Assembly (NCBI GenBank): GCA_910587505.1
Contig: CAJULD010000006.1
Coordinates: 37,933-101,932 of the forward strand
From: an uncultured Oscillospiraceae bacterium
GTDB lineage: Bacteria; Bacillota; Clostridia; Oscillospirales; Oscillospiraceae
Reading direction: 5' to 3'
DNA: 64,000 nt
Part shown: piece by piece, positions 41,269 through 50,570 of the stretch
Layout of the letters: each line of letters starts with the position of its first letter
Numbering within the stretch: position 1 is the first letter of the stretch
Program-made: the position numbers and the translations under genes
The notes under the pieces: generated by a model
Told to the model about the DNA's origin: nothing
What the model saw: only the letters and a program-made list of their open reading frames with translations
Database searches by the model: none

Positions 41269-41530
41269 AGGAATCCTCCTTGTTTCCCGGGATATTTCAC
41301 CACCCCCGGGAAAAATTTATTTTGACGCCGCGCTTCAATCGTCCACGCCCCCGGCGCCAATAACAGAACCATGTCCGCGGCCCCGCCGCGGGAAAAGCGA
41401 TTTGACCGGATTTGCCGCCTGCGGGCGGCAAACTCCCGTGGGGAATCAGGGCCGGGGCCGCCTTCAGCGGCCTGACGCCTGCGGAGGGCTTTTTTGACAG
41501 GCCGGTTTCCGCCCCATTTCTCCGGATAAA

Positions 41531-41559
41531 AGTATATCAAATTCCGGTTTTTTTTGCAA
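41531..41559 (-). promoter_or_regulatory. fhs: fhs promoter
   Basis: TTGCAA (41559-41554), 17 bases, TATACT (41536-41531) on the minus strand. The predicted 5' leader runs about 255 bases to the start codon and contains GC-rich stems (for example TTTGCCGCC/GGCGGCAAA at 41409-41430). I see no match to the THF riboswitch core in it. Confidence 0.65.
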
Positions 41560-41620
41560 GTGTCAAAATGACAAAAATTTAACAATATCGTTGTGCAAGG
41601 CTACAGGACCCCCCTGCTTT

Positions 41621-42883
41621 TCAGAAGCACTCCCGCACCTCGCCGCTCATGTAGAGGGATCCCAGGGCGCAGGCCACGCCGTCCTTTCCCGCGGCCCTGA
41701 CGGCCTTCGCCACGCCGTCCGCCACGCTGGCGCAGGCGGTTGCCGCCGCTCCCAGCGCCTGGATGCGCCGGGCCAGCTCCTCCGCCTGCATGGCCCGGGG
41801 ATTGTTGGGCCGGACGGTGAAGAACTCCGAGGCCAGCGGGACGATGAGTCCCAGAATGGACTCCACGTCCTTGTCCGCCATGACGCCGGTGACGAAGGTG
41901 ATCTTCCTGCCGGGGAACAGGCGCTGAAGGCTCTCCGCAGTGGCCCTGATGCCGTGGGGGTTGTGGCCCCCGTCCACAATGAACACCGGGTCCCGGCGCA
42001 GCACCTCGAAGCGGGCGGGCCAGCGGGTGGCCCGCAGGCCGGCGTGCACCGCCTCGTCGGAGATCTTCCAGCCCTGCAGGCGCAGGACCTTCACCGTCTC
42101 CAGCACCACGGCGGCGTTATTGAGCTGATAGCGGCCCGCCAGAGGGATACGCAGCTCCGCCGGGCAGGACTCGCAGGTAAAGCTCTGGCCGTCCAGGTCA
42201 AACCCGCCGGGAACGATCTTCGAGAAATCGGGCCGGTACAGAACCGCGCCCTTCTCCCCGCAGACCTGCTCAAACACCGCGTCCGCCTCCGGGTTGCCCC
42301 CGTAGCTGACCACGCTGCCGCCTGGCTTGATGATCCCGGCCTTGGCCCGGGCGATATCCGCCATGGTGGGGCCCAGCTCCTTCACGTGGTCCAGGCCCAT
42401 GGCGGTAATGACCGCCGCCTCCGGCCTGCCGATGACGTTGGTGGAGTCCAGCTCGCCGCCCATGCCCACCTCCAGCACCACAATGTCGCACTGCTCCCGG
42501 AGGAAATACTCCATGGCCAGAGCGGTGATGAGCTCGAACTCCGTGGGAGAATCCTCCATGGCGTCGGCGTAAGGCCGGATTACTTCGGTCAGCTCCGCAA
42601 GCGTCTCGTCGGGAATCTGCTTCCCGTTCACCTGTATCCGCTCGTTGAAGCGGTTGATGAAGGGGGAGGTGTACAGGCCCACCCGGTATCCGGCGTGCTC
42701 CAGAATGGAGGAGAGCATGGCGGCGGTAGAGCCTTTGCCGTTGGTCCCGGCAATATGGATGAACTTCAGCTCCTGGTGGGGGTTGCCCAGCCTGCTCAGC
42801 AGCTCCCGGGTCCGCTCCAGGCCCAGCTTGCTGCCCACCCAGTTGACGGAGTGGATATATTTCAGCGCTTCTTCATAGGTCAT
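41621..42883 (-). CDS. folC: Bifunctional folylpolyglutamate synthase / dihydrofolate synthase
   Basis: 420 residues. It ligates glutamate to dihydropteroate or folates. Mur-ligase-type P-loop HIAGTNGKGSTAAML near residue 43, SPHL-equivalent TSPFINRFNERIQVNG, GMGGELDSTNV, and a C-terminal domain with DGGHNPHG. It is transcribed after folT, about 115 bases apart, and so probably shares its riboswitch control. Confidence 0.95.
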   Translation of the reverse strand: MTYEEALKYIHSVNWVGSKLGLERTRELLSRLGNPHQELKFIHIAGTNGKGSTAAMLSSILEHAGYRVGLYTSPFINRFNERIQVNGKQIPDETLAELTEVIRPYADAMEDSPTEFELITALAMEYFLREQCDIVVLEVGMGGELDSTNVIGRPEAAVITAMGLDHVKELGPTMADIARAKAGIIKPGGSVVSYGGNPEADAVFEQVCGEKGAVLYRPDFSKIVPGGFDLDGQSFTCESCPAELRIPLAGRYQLNNAAVVLETVKVLRLQGWKISDEAVHAGLRATRWPARFEVLRRDPVFIVDGGHNPHGIRATAESLQRLFPGRKITFVTGVMADKDVESILGLIVPLASEFFTVRPNNPRAMQAEELARRIQALGAAATACASVADGVAKAVRAAGKDGVACALGSLYMSGEVRECF

Positions 42884-42998
42884 ATGGTTTTACCTGATTT
42901 CTGATGTTTTATACGGGAAGTGTGCCGGCACCGCCGCGCGGAAAACGCGGAATAGCAGCGGTTTGCAGGGCGTGTGAAAGTCCTTTCCGGAGAAAGGA

Positions 42999-43604
42999 TT
43001 ATGCCCGGGAGAGAATGTGACTGACCACGGGCTTGTAAACCGCGCGGTTGACGATGGTCACCACCACGGCGTTCACGGCGATGGTCAGGGGCTTTGTCGC
43101 CAGGCGCTGGATCAGATTAGTCCACAGCAGGACGGGGAAGGCGGTCGTGTTGCCGGCCACCAGGATGCTGTAGAGGGTGCTGCCGATGAGGCCGAACAGG
43201 AAGCTGTTCAGGATGCCCACCACAATGACGAGCGCGGCCACCTTCCAGGTGTCCCTGGTCTCCGCCAGGGGGCTGCGGAAGATGTATCTGGTGCTCACGC
43301 CGCTGAGAATACCCACGGCCAGGGGACCCAGCACCAGGGGCGGGAACCAGGTGCCGTAGCCGCTGAGGATCGTGCCAAGAAAGTCGGCCAGGACGGCTAC
43401 AATCGCGCCGGGGATGGGGCCCAGCCACATGCCGGCCAGGATAACGGGAATGCTCTCAAAGCTGATGCGCAGGGTGTCGCTGACCTGGATGCTCAGAAAG
43501 CGGGCAAGGATGATCTGCATGGCGATGAGGGCCGCCATCATGACCAGGTTCTGGGTGGAGAAGGTCTTTTTGAGGGATGTTTTCCGATTCGGGTTACGCT
43601 CCAT
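42999..43604 (-). CDS. folT: ECF transporter substrate-binding subunit for folate
   Basis: 201 residues with about six membrane helices, an S-component of an energy-coupling factor transporter. MAALIAMQIILARFLSI, then TLRISFESIPVILAGMWLGP and PVLLWTNLIQRLATKPL are typical of FolT. It binds folates outside and delivers them through a shared EcfAA'T module, which is not in this window. AAGGAGG precedes the start. The THF riboswitch at 43757-43861 supports folate as the ligand. Confidence 0.93.
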   Translation of the reverse strand: MERNPNRKTSLKKTFSTQNLVMMAALIAMQIILARFLSIQVSDTLRISFESIPVILAGMWLGPIPGAIVAVLADFLGTILSGYGTWFPPLVLGPLAVGILSGVSTRYIFRSPLAETRDTWKVAALVIVVGILNSFLFGLIGSTLYSILVAGNTTAFPVLLWTNLIQRLATKPLTIAVNAVVVTIVNRAVYKPVVSHILSRA

Positions 43605-43684
43605 TTGCGTGTCCTCCTTAAATTTCCGCCCCGGCGGGGCTGGGTTTAGGAGGTAAAGTCGAGCTGCAGCACGGTTCCTCTGGA

Positions 43685-43734
43685 TAAAAAAATATGCCGA
43701 TCCAAGCCGCCTTCTGCGGCAGGGATTGGCATAT
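43685..43734 (-). terminator. Riboswitch-controlled terminator before folT
   Basis: On the minus strand ATATGCC-AATCC pairs with GGATC-GGCATAT (with a smaller inner stem CCGC/GCGG), followed by TTTTTTT. It lies between the THF aptamer and folT, as an intrinsic terminator whose formation the aptamer can favour when THF is bound. Confidence 0.85.
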
Positions 43735-43756
43735 GTCAGTCATCCGAAACGCGCGC

Positions 43757-43861
43757 GGTAGCGGATGCAATATTGCATCGTAGGCCCTATTTCACGGGGG
43801 CCTTTCGTGCAAGGGCAACTTCCCAGCCGCTTGCCACTTTACGCGCAATATTTACTCTACC
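43757..43861 (-). promoter_or_regulatory. Tetrahydrofolate riboswitch
   Basis: The minus-strand sequence begins GGTAGAGTAAATATTGCGCG and ends with GCAATATTGCATCCGCTACC. The GAGTA and TGCATCCGC segments and the closing GGTAG/CTACC stem match the known THF aptamer. A stem-loop region and a pseudoknot-capable GGGCC element lie between. It is directly followed by a terminator and the folate transporter gene. Confidence 0.88.
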
Positions 43862-43908
43862 AATCCTATTTGATTTGCCGCCGGGACCCTCTTCCCGGCA
43901 ACGAGGCT

Positions 43909-43937
43909 ATCATACACCATCCGGCCGGATATTGCAA
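43909..43937 (-). promoter_or_regulatory. folT: folT promoter
   Basis: TTGCAA (43937-43932), 17 bases, TATGAT (43914-43909) on the minus strand, about 40 bases ahead of the THF aptamer. Confidence 0.8.
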
Positions 43938-44095
43938 GTTCTTTCACAAAGATTTTACGGAAAATTTTCAGCTGCCGGCCCCGTCCCCGTTTTCCGGCAT
44001 CCGGCCGGTTCACGGACGGGCCAGCGGGCCCCGCGCCCAAAAATTCCAGGAGGACCGTGACGGCAAAATACTCGACGCACTTCGTAACCGTCTCC

Positions 44096-44713
44096 TTACC
44101 GCAATCCCGCGCCAATCCTCTTCATCCGGTTCAGCACGATATCCCCCACGTTGGCCAGATCCTCCGCCGTGAAGGCGTGGCGGAAGTTGTCGGAGAAGAG
44201 AATCTGGGCATTGGGCGGAAACTCGTCGTCCCCCACCCACAGGAGAAACTGGATGGACAGGCCCTCCATCAGCTCCAGTTCCCAGCCGCAGTCGCTGCGG
44301 GAGAGTTTTTTTGCAGGGAGCTTTTCCATAATCCTGCTCAGCAGGTCCGGCCTGCCGCCGTAGGAGAAGGCAAAGCGGTTGATGCACCGGCCGGTAAACT
44401 GGCGGAGGTAGACCTCCCCCCAGGGGAACTCCCGATAGGTGAGATACTGGCCCAGACTCTGGGCCTTCCGTCCGTCGAGAAGGTAGCGGAGGAACAGGAT
44501 TCGCTCCGCGTTGGTCAGGGGCGCGGGGCCCACGACGGTATAGTCCGGGTGGGAGAGCAGAAACTGCTCTCCCAGAAGAGTGATCGTAATGGTGCGGGCC
44601 GCGCCGTCGTAGGGGAGGCCGCAGCGGGCGGCCATCTCCGCGGGGTCCATTTCCCGGTATTTCTCCAGATAGAACTCCAGGGGCTTTTCCTCTTTATTGT
44701 TGACAACATCCAT
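44096..44713 (-). CDS. DUF3786 family protein
   Basis: About 205 residues of the DUF3786 family. Typical stretches are EFPWGEVYLRQFTGRCI, FLLWVGDDEFPPNAQILFS and FTAEDLANVGD. Family members are cytoplasmic and often linked to corrinoid/C1 methyl metabolism in anaerobes, which would suit the folate neighbourhood; this is a weak inference. Start chosen at 44713 (MDVVNNKEE) because the upstream TTCACGCCC-GAA-GGGCGTGAA hairpin lies in the longer frame. Confidence 0.8.
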   Translation of the reverse strand: MDVVNNKEEKPLEFYLEKYREMDPAEMAARCGLPYDGAARTITITLLGEQFLLSHPDYTVVGPAPLTNAERILFLRYLLDGRKAQSLGQYLTYREFPWGEVYLRQFTGRCINRFAFSYGGRPDLLSRIMEKLPAKKLSRSDCGWELELMEGLSIQFLLWVGDDEFPPNAQILFSDNFRHAFTAEDLANVGDIVLNRMKRIGAGLR

Positions 44714-44873
44714 GGCGGTTATCTTCACGCCCTTCGGGCGTGAACGCTCCATTCTTTATTTATCTGCGGTCCGGAGGGCCGCTTCCGTTTTTTCTTCCTG
44801 CCGGGACAGAGCCTGATTTTTCCGCAGGGAAAAGGCGGCGGAAAGCTGCGCAGGCGTGCAGAGGGCGTGAAAA

Positions 44874-46490
44874 TTACCCCCAAAGCGCCGAGAGCATGGG
44901 AATAATCTGCTTCTTCCTCGACATCACATGGGGCAAAAACGCCTCGTGCTCCTTCAGCTCGGTATTGAAGGCCTGCTGGAAGGTATCCTCCCCGCCGACG
45001 CACAAAACCTTACTGCCCTCCAGCAGCACGTCCGTCAGCATCAGAAGGATCATGCTGTAGTCATGGTCCGCCCTGGTGGTCTCCATCAGATGCAGGAATT
45101 CTTCCTTCCTCCGCAGCTGCCGTTCGGAATCCACGCAGGTGATCTGCCCCACGCCGAAGTCGTGGCCCGCAATATGAAATTCCTTGAAATCGGTGAACAG
45201 GAGCTGCTCCACCGGCTTGTCCTCCGGAGTGGACGCGGAGAAAATCTCCCGGCCCAGCTCCTCCAGGGACAGGTCCGCGATATGGGCCAGACGCTCTGCC
45301 ATGCGGCGGTCCCGCTCCGTGCAGGTGGGGGATTTGAACATGACCGTATCCGAAACGATGGCCGCCGCCATCAGGCCCGCCAGCTTCGGCGAGGGCATCA
45401 ATCCCCGCTCCTGGTACATGCCCGCCACGATGGTGCAGGTGCTGCCCACCGGCTCGTTGCGGAAATAAATGGGATTCTTGGTCTGAATATCCGCCAGCCG
45501 GTGGTGGTCAATGATGGCCAGGATGTCCGTTTCCTCCAGACCGGGCACCGACTGGGCCGCCTCGTTGTGGTCCACCAGCACCACCTGCTTGCGCCGGGGC
45601 CGGATAAGGTGATACCGGGAGAGGGAGCCCACCACCCGCTCCTGACCGTCCAGGATGGGATAACTGCGGTACCGGCTTTTCAGCACAACCTCCTGCACGT
45701 CGTCGATATAATCGGTGAGGTGAAAGGCGGTGACGTTCTCCCGCTGGGCCAGGCGGCCCACGGGAATGGCCTGGAAGATCCGGCGGACGGTGCGGTAGCC
45801 GTCATAGGGGGTGGAGATGATGCAGGTGTTCCCCGCCATGTCCCGCACGTCGTCCGGCAGCTCCGCCTGACAGAGGATGATGCACGCCACGCCGAACTCC
45901 ACCGCCCGGCGCAGCATGTCCGGCTGGTTGCCGCAGATGAGGATCGTCTCCTTCTGCCGGAAGGGGGGCAGCTCCGAGGACTGGGGCAGGGCCAGAATGA
46001 CCTCGCCGGAGATGGTGTTGACGGCCTCCGCCGCCTCCACCAGCGGCTGGCCCTCCAGCACGCTGAGGATGTTGAACAGCGGCACGTCCCGCAGCGCGGG
46101 CCTGCCGATGGTCTCCATGTCATAGGCGGCGATGTCCCCGGCGGTCATCACGCCCCGCAGGTGTCCGTCGTCGTCCGTGATGGGGATGGCGGAGATATGC
46201 TTGTCCTTCTCCATGGCGGACCAGACGCGGTTAACCGTCACCGCCTCGTGGAGAATGGGCGGCACGTCGTAGTCCAGGTCCAGCACCTGCGTGTGCATAC
46301 TCTGGATCAGCACAGGCGGCTCGAAGCTGAAGCGATTGAGGATCAGCCGGGTTTCATCGCTGATATGGCCCAGCCGGGCGGCGGTATACTGACGCTCGCC
46401 GGTGGCGTTGCGAAGCGCCGCGTAGGCCATGGCGGAGACGATGGAATCCGTATCCGGATTCCGGTGTCCGGTGACATAGATCTGTTCCAT
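44874..46490 (-). CDS. ppaC: Manganese-dependent inorganic pyrophosphatase with CBS and DRTGG domains
   Basis: 538 residues. Split DHH phosphoesterase: N-terminal VTGHRNPDTDSI (metal site), then a CBS pair and a DRTGG domain inserted near residues 70-250, then LVDHNEAAQS and IDHHRLADI, and the DHHA2 end. It hydrolyses pyrophosphate in the cytoplasm. The CBS/DRTGG insert marks the class regulated by adenine nucleotides and diadenosine polyphosphates. Confidence 0.93.
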   Translation of the reverse strand: MEQIYVTGHRNPDTDSIVSAMAYAALRNATGERQYTAARLGHISDETRLILNRFSFEPPVLIQSMHTQVLDLDYDVPPILHEAVTVNRVWSAMEKDKHISAIPITDDDGHLRGVMTAGDIAAYDMETIGRPALRDVPLFNILSVLEGQPLVEAAEAVNTISGEVILALPQSSELPPFRQKETILICGNQPDMLRRAVEFGVACIILCQAELPDDVRDMAGNTCIISTPYDGYRTVRRIFQAIPVGRLAQRENVTAFHLTDYIDDVQEVVLKSRYRSYPILDGQERVVGSLSRYHLIRPRRKQVVLVDHNEAAQSVPGLEETDILAIIDHHRLADIQTKNPIYFRNEPVGSTCTIVAGMYQERGLMPSPKLAGLMAAAIVSDTVMFKSPTCTERDRRMAERLAHIADLSLEELGREIFSASTPEDKPVEQLLFTDFKEFHIAGHDFGVGQITCVDSERQLRRKEEFLHLMETTRADHDYSMILLMLTDVLLEGSKVLCVGGEDTFQQAFNTELKEHEAFLPHVMSRKKQIIPMLSALWG

Positions 46491-46588
46491 GCTTTTTCAT
46501 ACTCCTTATACCTGTTCCTCAATTATGGCAATCATCAGAATTCATGACAAAAGGGGAAAAGTATTTTCAGCCGCGCTCCCGCCGGGAA

Positions 46589-47203
46589 TCATCTCAGAGC
46601 GGCGCAGTAGGCATCCACATCGAAGGCGTCCAGGAGGCTGTCCTTACGCAGGTACAGGGGGTGATGGGGGTGGCCCCGCCGGGAACGCGCCCCGGCGGTA
46701 TACCACCGGGCCCCATACCGCCGTCCCAGCTCCGCCATATCCTGGACGCACCGGGGCAGATACGGCCGCTGCTCGATGATGTTTCCCCAGGCCGCCCAGA
46801 CCGCCGGGGCGTCGGACAGCGACAGCGCATAGGCGAAGGCAGCCAGATTCTCTTCGTGAAGCCGGGGATTCAGCTCCCGCTCCATGTCGCCGGGCCGGGT
46901 GGCCCGCTGGGCGTAGACGTTGCACATGAGGAAGCTGTCAAATCCGTTGTGCAGCGCCACCCGCTCCACGCTTTTCAGCGTGTTGTCCAGATTGCCGGGA
47001 ACGGCGGTGGAGGGATTGACCCCGATGCAGAGCAGCGGCCTCTCCCCCCTTGTCCCCAGCAGGTAACGGTACTCCTGATAAGTATTCGGCACATACAGCC
47101 ATTTTGATACATCATAATCCTGACAGGGGCGCAGCGCGGCCTCCAGCGCCTGCCGGAAATCCGCCAGCTCCATCTCTGCCGTCGGACAGCCGGGAATATG
47201 CAT
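46589..47203 (-). CDS. DUF1643 family protein
   Basis: 204 residues of the DUF1643 family. Motifs LLCIGVNPSTA, NVYAQRATRPGDM and AAWGNIIEQRPYLP are typical. Unknown function; the fold is predicted nuclease- or glycosylase-like in some annotations, which I do not rely on. It ends a minus-strand run with the MATE pump. Confidence 0.85.
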   Translation of the reverse strand: MHIPGCPTAEMELADFRQALEAALRPCQDYDVSKWLYVPNTYQEYRYLLGTRGERPLLCIGVNPSTAVPGNLDNTLKSVERVALHNGFDSFLMCNVYAQRATRPGDMERELNPRLHEENLAAFAYALSLSDAPAVWAAWGNIIEQRPYLPRCVQDMAELGRRYGARWYTAGARSRRGHPHHPLYLRKDSLLDAFDVDAYCAALR

Positions 47204-47281
47204 ATCACCGCCTCCTTCCGTTTCCTTTCTCAGTGTATCACACTTTCCGTCCCCGGCGCAACATCGGAGACGGAAAAAGTA

Positions 47282-48646
47282 TCAGCCCCGTCCGGCTTCG
47301 TCCAGCCGGTCAAAATTGTGGAGCCAGTCCGCTTTGAAGTAATAAACAAGAAAAATGACGGCGCTGACGGTCCAGGTCAGGGGATAGGCGCTGAATACGA
47401 CCAGAATGGTTTTCCACAGCCTGACGGCCACGGTGATGTAGCTCACCCGGATCACGCACCAGCACAACAGCATGACGGCCATGGGAACCATCGCCTTCCC
47501 GGCTCCCCGCAGAATGCCGGCCATGCAGTGATTCAGCGCCAGAAGACAGTAAAACAGGGAAATTACACGGGCCTGCCAGACGCCATAGGATACCATCTCC
47601 GGATCACTGTTGAAAAGGCGGATGAAAAAAGGCGCGGCCAGCCAGACCACAATACCGATCAGCTCCGCCGAAATCATGGAGCAGAGCACTCCGAAGCGGG
47701 CCCCCCGCTTCACCCGCTCATGCTGCCGGGCGCCCAGATTCTGACTGACAAAGGTAGCCAGGGCCATGGAAAAGCAGGTCACCGGCAGGAAGGCAAAGCC
47801 CTCGATCTTGCTGTAGGAGCCGCAGCCCGCCATAGCGCTGTCCCCGAAAGCGTTGATATTTGTCTGCACAATGACGTTGGCAAACCCGATGACGGAGTTT
47901 TGTACGCCGGAGGGCAGGCCAAAGCGGATAATCTGCTTCAGCATGGGTCGATCCAGACGGATCTGCCGCGGCTCCACCCGGTACGCCTCCTCCGTATGGA
48001 GCAGGCGGTGCAGGCAGAGGACGGCAGACACGGCCTGGGAGATGGCCGTAGCCGCCGCAGCGGAGGCCACGCCCCAGCGGAACGCGCCCACGAACAGCAG
48101 GTCCAGCGCCACGTTGACCAGGGAAGAGACGATAAGATAGCAGAGCGGGCGGCGGCTGTCCCCTGCCGCCTGCAGGATGCCGGTGGAGACGTTGTAGAGA
48201 AACAGGGCGACGCTGCCGTAAAAGTAGGTGCGGAAGTAGGCGGTGGACTGGGGCAGGACGTTCTCCGGCGTCCCCATCCAGCGAAGGATATGGGGCGTCA
48301 GAAGCACGCCCACCACGGTCAGCAGCACTCCCGCCAGCAGGCTGAAGGCCAGATCGGTGTGGACGGCAACGCGAAGCTTTTCCCGGTCGCCCGCGCCGTA
48401 ATATTTGGAGATCAGTACGCCGGCGCCCATGGCCATACCGCTGAGGAAGCCCACCAGCATGAAAATCAGATTTCCGGAGGAGCTGACCGCCGCCAGGGCT
48501 TCCTTCCCAATGAAATTTCCGACAATCAGCGTGTCGGCGGTATTGTAGAGCTGCTGAAACAGATTTCCCAGGAAAATGGGGACCGCAAAGGACAGCAGCC
48601 CCCGCCCGATGTTCCCCTCGATCATGGACGTCTGCCCGCGATGCAT
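47282..48646 (-). CDS. MATE family efflux transporter
   Basis: 454 residues, twelve predicted membrane helices in two related halves (AVPIFLGNLFQQLYNTADTL opening; RFGLPSGVQNSVIGFANVIV in the second half). It exports cationic drugs or metabolites against Na+ or H+. Substrate unknown. Confidence 0.93.
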   Translation of the reverse strand: MHRGQTSMIEGNIGRGLLSFAVPIFLGNLFQQLYNTADTLIVGNFIGKEALAAVSSSGNLIFMLVGFLSGMAMGAGVLISKYYGAGDREKLRVAVHTDLAFSLLAGVLLTVVGVLLTPHILRWMGTPENVLPQSTAYFRTYFYGSVALFLYNVSTGILQAAGDSRRPLCYLIVSSLVNVALDLLFVGAFRWGVASAAAATAISQAVSAVLCLHRLLHTEEAYRVEPRQIRLDRPMLKQIIRFGLPSGVQNSVIGFANVIVQTNINAFGDSAMAGCGSYSKIEGFAFLPVTCFSMALATFVSQNLGARQHERVKRGARFGVLCSMISAELIGIVVWLAAPFFIRLFNSDPEMVSYGVWQARVISLFYCLLALNHCMAGILRGAGKAMVPMAVMLLCWCVIRVSYITVAVRLWKTILVVFSAYPLTWTVSAVIFLVYYFKADWLHNFDRLDEAGRG

Positions 48647-48672
48647 AGGATGACGCCTCCATTAAACGGATT

Positions 48673-48696
48673 GATCCTTTTTCATGAAAAAGGATC
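48673..48696. repeat. Dispersed AT-rich hairpin, copy 1
   Basis: GATCCTTTTT-CATG-AAAAAGGATC, a perfect inverted repeat followed by AAAAAAAGAAATT. A near relative lies at 50547-50570. Both lie just upstream of minus-strand genes. Confidence 0.55.
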
Positions 48697-48759
48697 AAAA
48701 AAAGAAATTTCCGGAATAATCCTTCGCTGTATCCCGGACGCTTCCGGAGATTTCCAAAG

Positions 48760-48787
48760 GGAGAGACACGCCCTGGCGTGTCTCTCC
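48760..48787. terminator. Terminator after xthA
   Basis: GGAGAGACACGC and its perfect complement with a 4-base loop, 14 bases past the xthA stop, followed on the minus strand by CTTTGG. Confidence 0.7.
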
Positions 48788-48800
48788 TCAGACTGCAGAA

Positions 48801-49553
48801 TCAGCTCAGCGTAAGGCCCACCGGGCAGTGGTCGCTGCCCATGATCTCCGGGAAGATGTCCGCGCCCGCCAGACGCTCCCGCAGCCGCCGGGACAGAATG
48901 AAATAGTCGATCCGCCACCCCGCGTTGTTGGCCCGGGCGTTGAACTGGTAGCTCCACCAGCTGTAGGCCCCCGTTTTGTCCGGGTACAGCTCCCGGAAGC
49001 TGTCGAGGAACCCCGCCTCCAGCAGCTCGGTCATCTTCCCCCGCTCCTGGTCGGAGAATCCCGCGTTGCCCCGGTTGGGGCCGGGATTTTTCAGGTCGAT
49101 CTCCTCATGGGCCACGTTCAGGTCCCCGCAGAGGACCACCGGCTTCTTCCGGTCCAGCTCGCAGAGGTAGAGCCGGAAGTCGTCCTCCCAGATCATCCGG
49201 TAGTCGATCCGCACCAGCTCCCGCCTGGCGTTGGGCGTGTAGCAGCAGACCAGAAAGAAGTCCTCGTACTCCGCCGTAATCACCCGGCCCTCGTGGCGGT
49301 GAACGTCGTCGCCGAAGTCATAAGTTACCGCCAGCGGCTCCGTGCGGGTCAGAATGGCGGTGCCGGAATAGCCCTTTTTATCGGCGTAATTCCAGTACAT
49401 GTGGTATCCAGGCAGCTCCAGCTCCACCTGGCCGGCCTGGATTTTGGTTTCCTGAAGGCAGTAGACGTCCGCCCCCAGAGCCAGACAGGATTCCACAAAT
49501 CCCTTTTTCATGCAGGCCCGCAGGCCGTTGACGTTCCATGAGACCAGACGCAT
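48801..49553 (-). CDS. xthA: Exodeoxyribonuclease III
   Basis: 250 residues. MRLVSWNVNGLRA, QETKIQ, CGDLNVAHEEIDL, WWSYQFNARANNAGWRIDYF and the C-terminal GSDHCPVGL give the full EEP nuclease active site. It acts as an AP endonuclease and 3'-5' exonuclease in base-excision repair. It starts 15 bases after the YhaM-like gene. Confidence 0.96.
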   Translation of the reverse strand: MRLVSWNVNGLRACMKKGFVESCLALGADVYCLQETKIQAGQVELELPGYHMYWNYADKKGYSGTAILTRTEPLAVTYDFGDDVHRHEGRVITAEYEDFFLVCCYTPNARRELVRIDYRMIWEDDFRLYLCELDRKKPVVLCGDLNVAHEEIDLKNPGPNRGNAGFSDQERGKMTELLEAGFLDSFRELYPDKTGAYSWWSYQFNARANNAGWRIDYFILSRRLRERLAGADIFPEIMGSDHCPVGLTLS

Positions 49554-49568
49554 GCGCTCTCCGCCCCC

Positions 49569-50516
49569 CTATCTGTGCCGGTAAATTTTCCTGTCCAGCG
49601 CGAACACCCGCTTGCTGAAGGAGCCCACTTCCATTTCCTCCATCGTTTCCCTGTAAATCTCCATACGGCTGTCGATGAGGTCGATCATGCTCAGCAGCTC
49701 GCTCTCCGCGCATACGGGCCGCATGGCGGCCCCGAACTCCGGCTCCCCGTGGTGGGAGAGGAGCATGTGCTGAAGCAGAACGGATTTTTCCTCCGGAATG
49801 CCCAGCTCCGCCGCCGCCGAAGCAACCGCCTGGGCGCCCATGACCAGATGGCCCAGCAGCTCCCCTTTGACGGAGTATTCCGTTACCAGCCCCAGAGGCG
49901 AGGTCACAAATTCATCGCACTTGGCCACGTCGTGCAGGATGACCCCCGCCACCAGCAGGTCGCGGTCCACCACCTCCGGGTAGACCTCTGCCAGCTGCTT
50001 TGCAATGCGGGCCATATACAACGTGTGCATCAGAAGGCCGCTCACAAAGCTGTGATGCATGCTCTTCCCGCCGGGGAGGGAGCGAAACCGGGGGCCATAC
50101 TGCTCCAACACCCGTTGGCACACCGCCCGGTAGTCCTCATCCCCGATGCCCTCCGCCATATCCAGCAGCTCCCGCCAGCCGGCGTCCGTGTCGATGGGGG
50201 CCACCGGTACCAGCTCGCCCAGATCATACCGGTCGTCCGCCTGCACCGGGCGGAGGCGGGAAAGGATCAGCTGCAACGTGCCCCGGTATTCGGACACCGT
50301 CCCCCGCAGCTTGATAACGGAGCCCTCCTCCTGCGCGCCCAACGGGCCGGCGTAATCCCAGCACTTGGCGTCAATAGACCCGCTGCGGTCCGCCACGGCG
50401 GCGGCCAGAAAGGGCTTACCGCTGTTGGAGGTTTTGATCTGCGCGGTTTTCAGAATGTAAAAGCCCTCAATTTCGTCGCCGACCGCCAGATCGGCAACCC
50501 ATTTGTTATATTCCAT
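49569..50516 (-). CDS. YhaM-like 3'-5' exoribonuclease (OB-fold + HD)
   Basis: 315 residues: N-terminal OB-fold (about 15-100; FYILKTAQIKTSNSGKPFL) and an HD phosphohydrolase domain (HHSFVSGLLMHTL near 153, ILHDVAKCDEF near 193). It matches YhaM/CbfI nucleases that trim RNA and DNA 3' ends. It forms an operon with xthA. Confidence 0.9.
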   Translation of the reverse strand: MEYNKWVADLAVGDEIEGFYILKTAQIKTSNSGKPFLAAAVADRSGSIDAKCWDYAGPLGAQEEGSVIKLRGTVSEYRGTLQLILSRLRPVQADDRYDLGELVPVAPIDTDAGWRELLDMAEGIGDEDYRAVCQRVLEQYGPRFRSLPGGKSMHHSFVSGLLMHTLYMARIAKQLAEVYPEVVDRDLLVAGVILHDVAKCDEFVTSPLGLVTEYSVKGELLGHLVMGAQAVASAAAELGIPEEKSVLLQHMLLSHHGEPEFGAAMRPVCAESELLSMIDLIDSRMEIYRETMEEMEVGSFSKRVFALDRKIYRHR

Positions 50517-50546
50517 GGCTGTGTTCTCTCCGTTTGTCAGGATTCA

Positions 50547-50570
50547 TCCTTTTTCTTTCAAGAAAAAGGA
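50547..50570. repeat. Dispersed AT-rich hairpin, copy 2
   Basis: TCCTTTTTCTT-TC-AAGAAAAAGGA followed by CCAAAAAGAACTT; related to the repeat at 48673-48696 in arms and in the trailing A-rich GAA stretch. It lies 30 bases upstream of the YhaM-like gene. Confidence 0.55.

Noticed and set aside
41269..41530. THF riboswitch in the fhs leader
   Set aside because: The leader has GC-rich stems but lacks the GAGTA and TGCATCCGC core segments that are clear ahead of folT.
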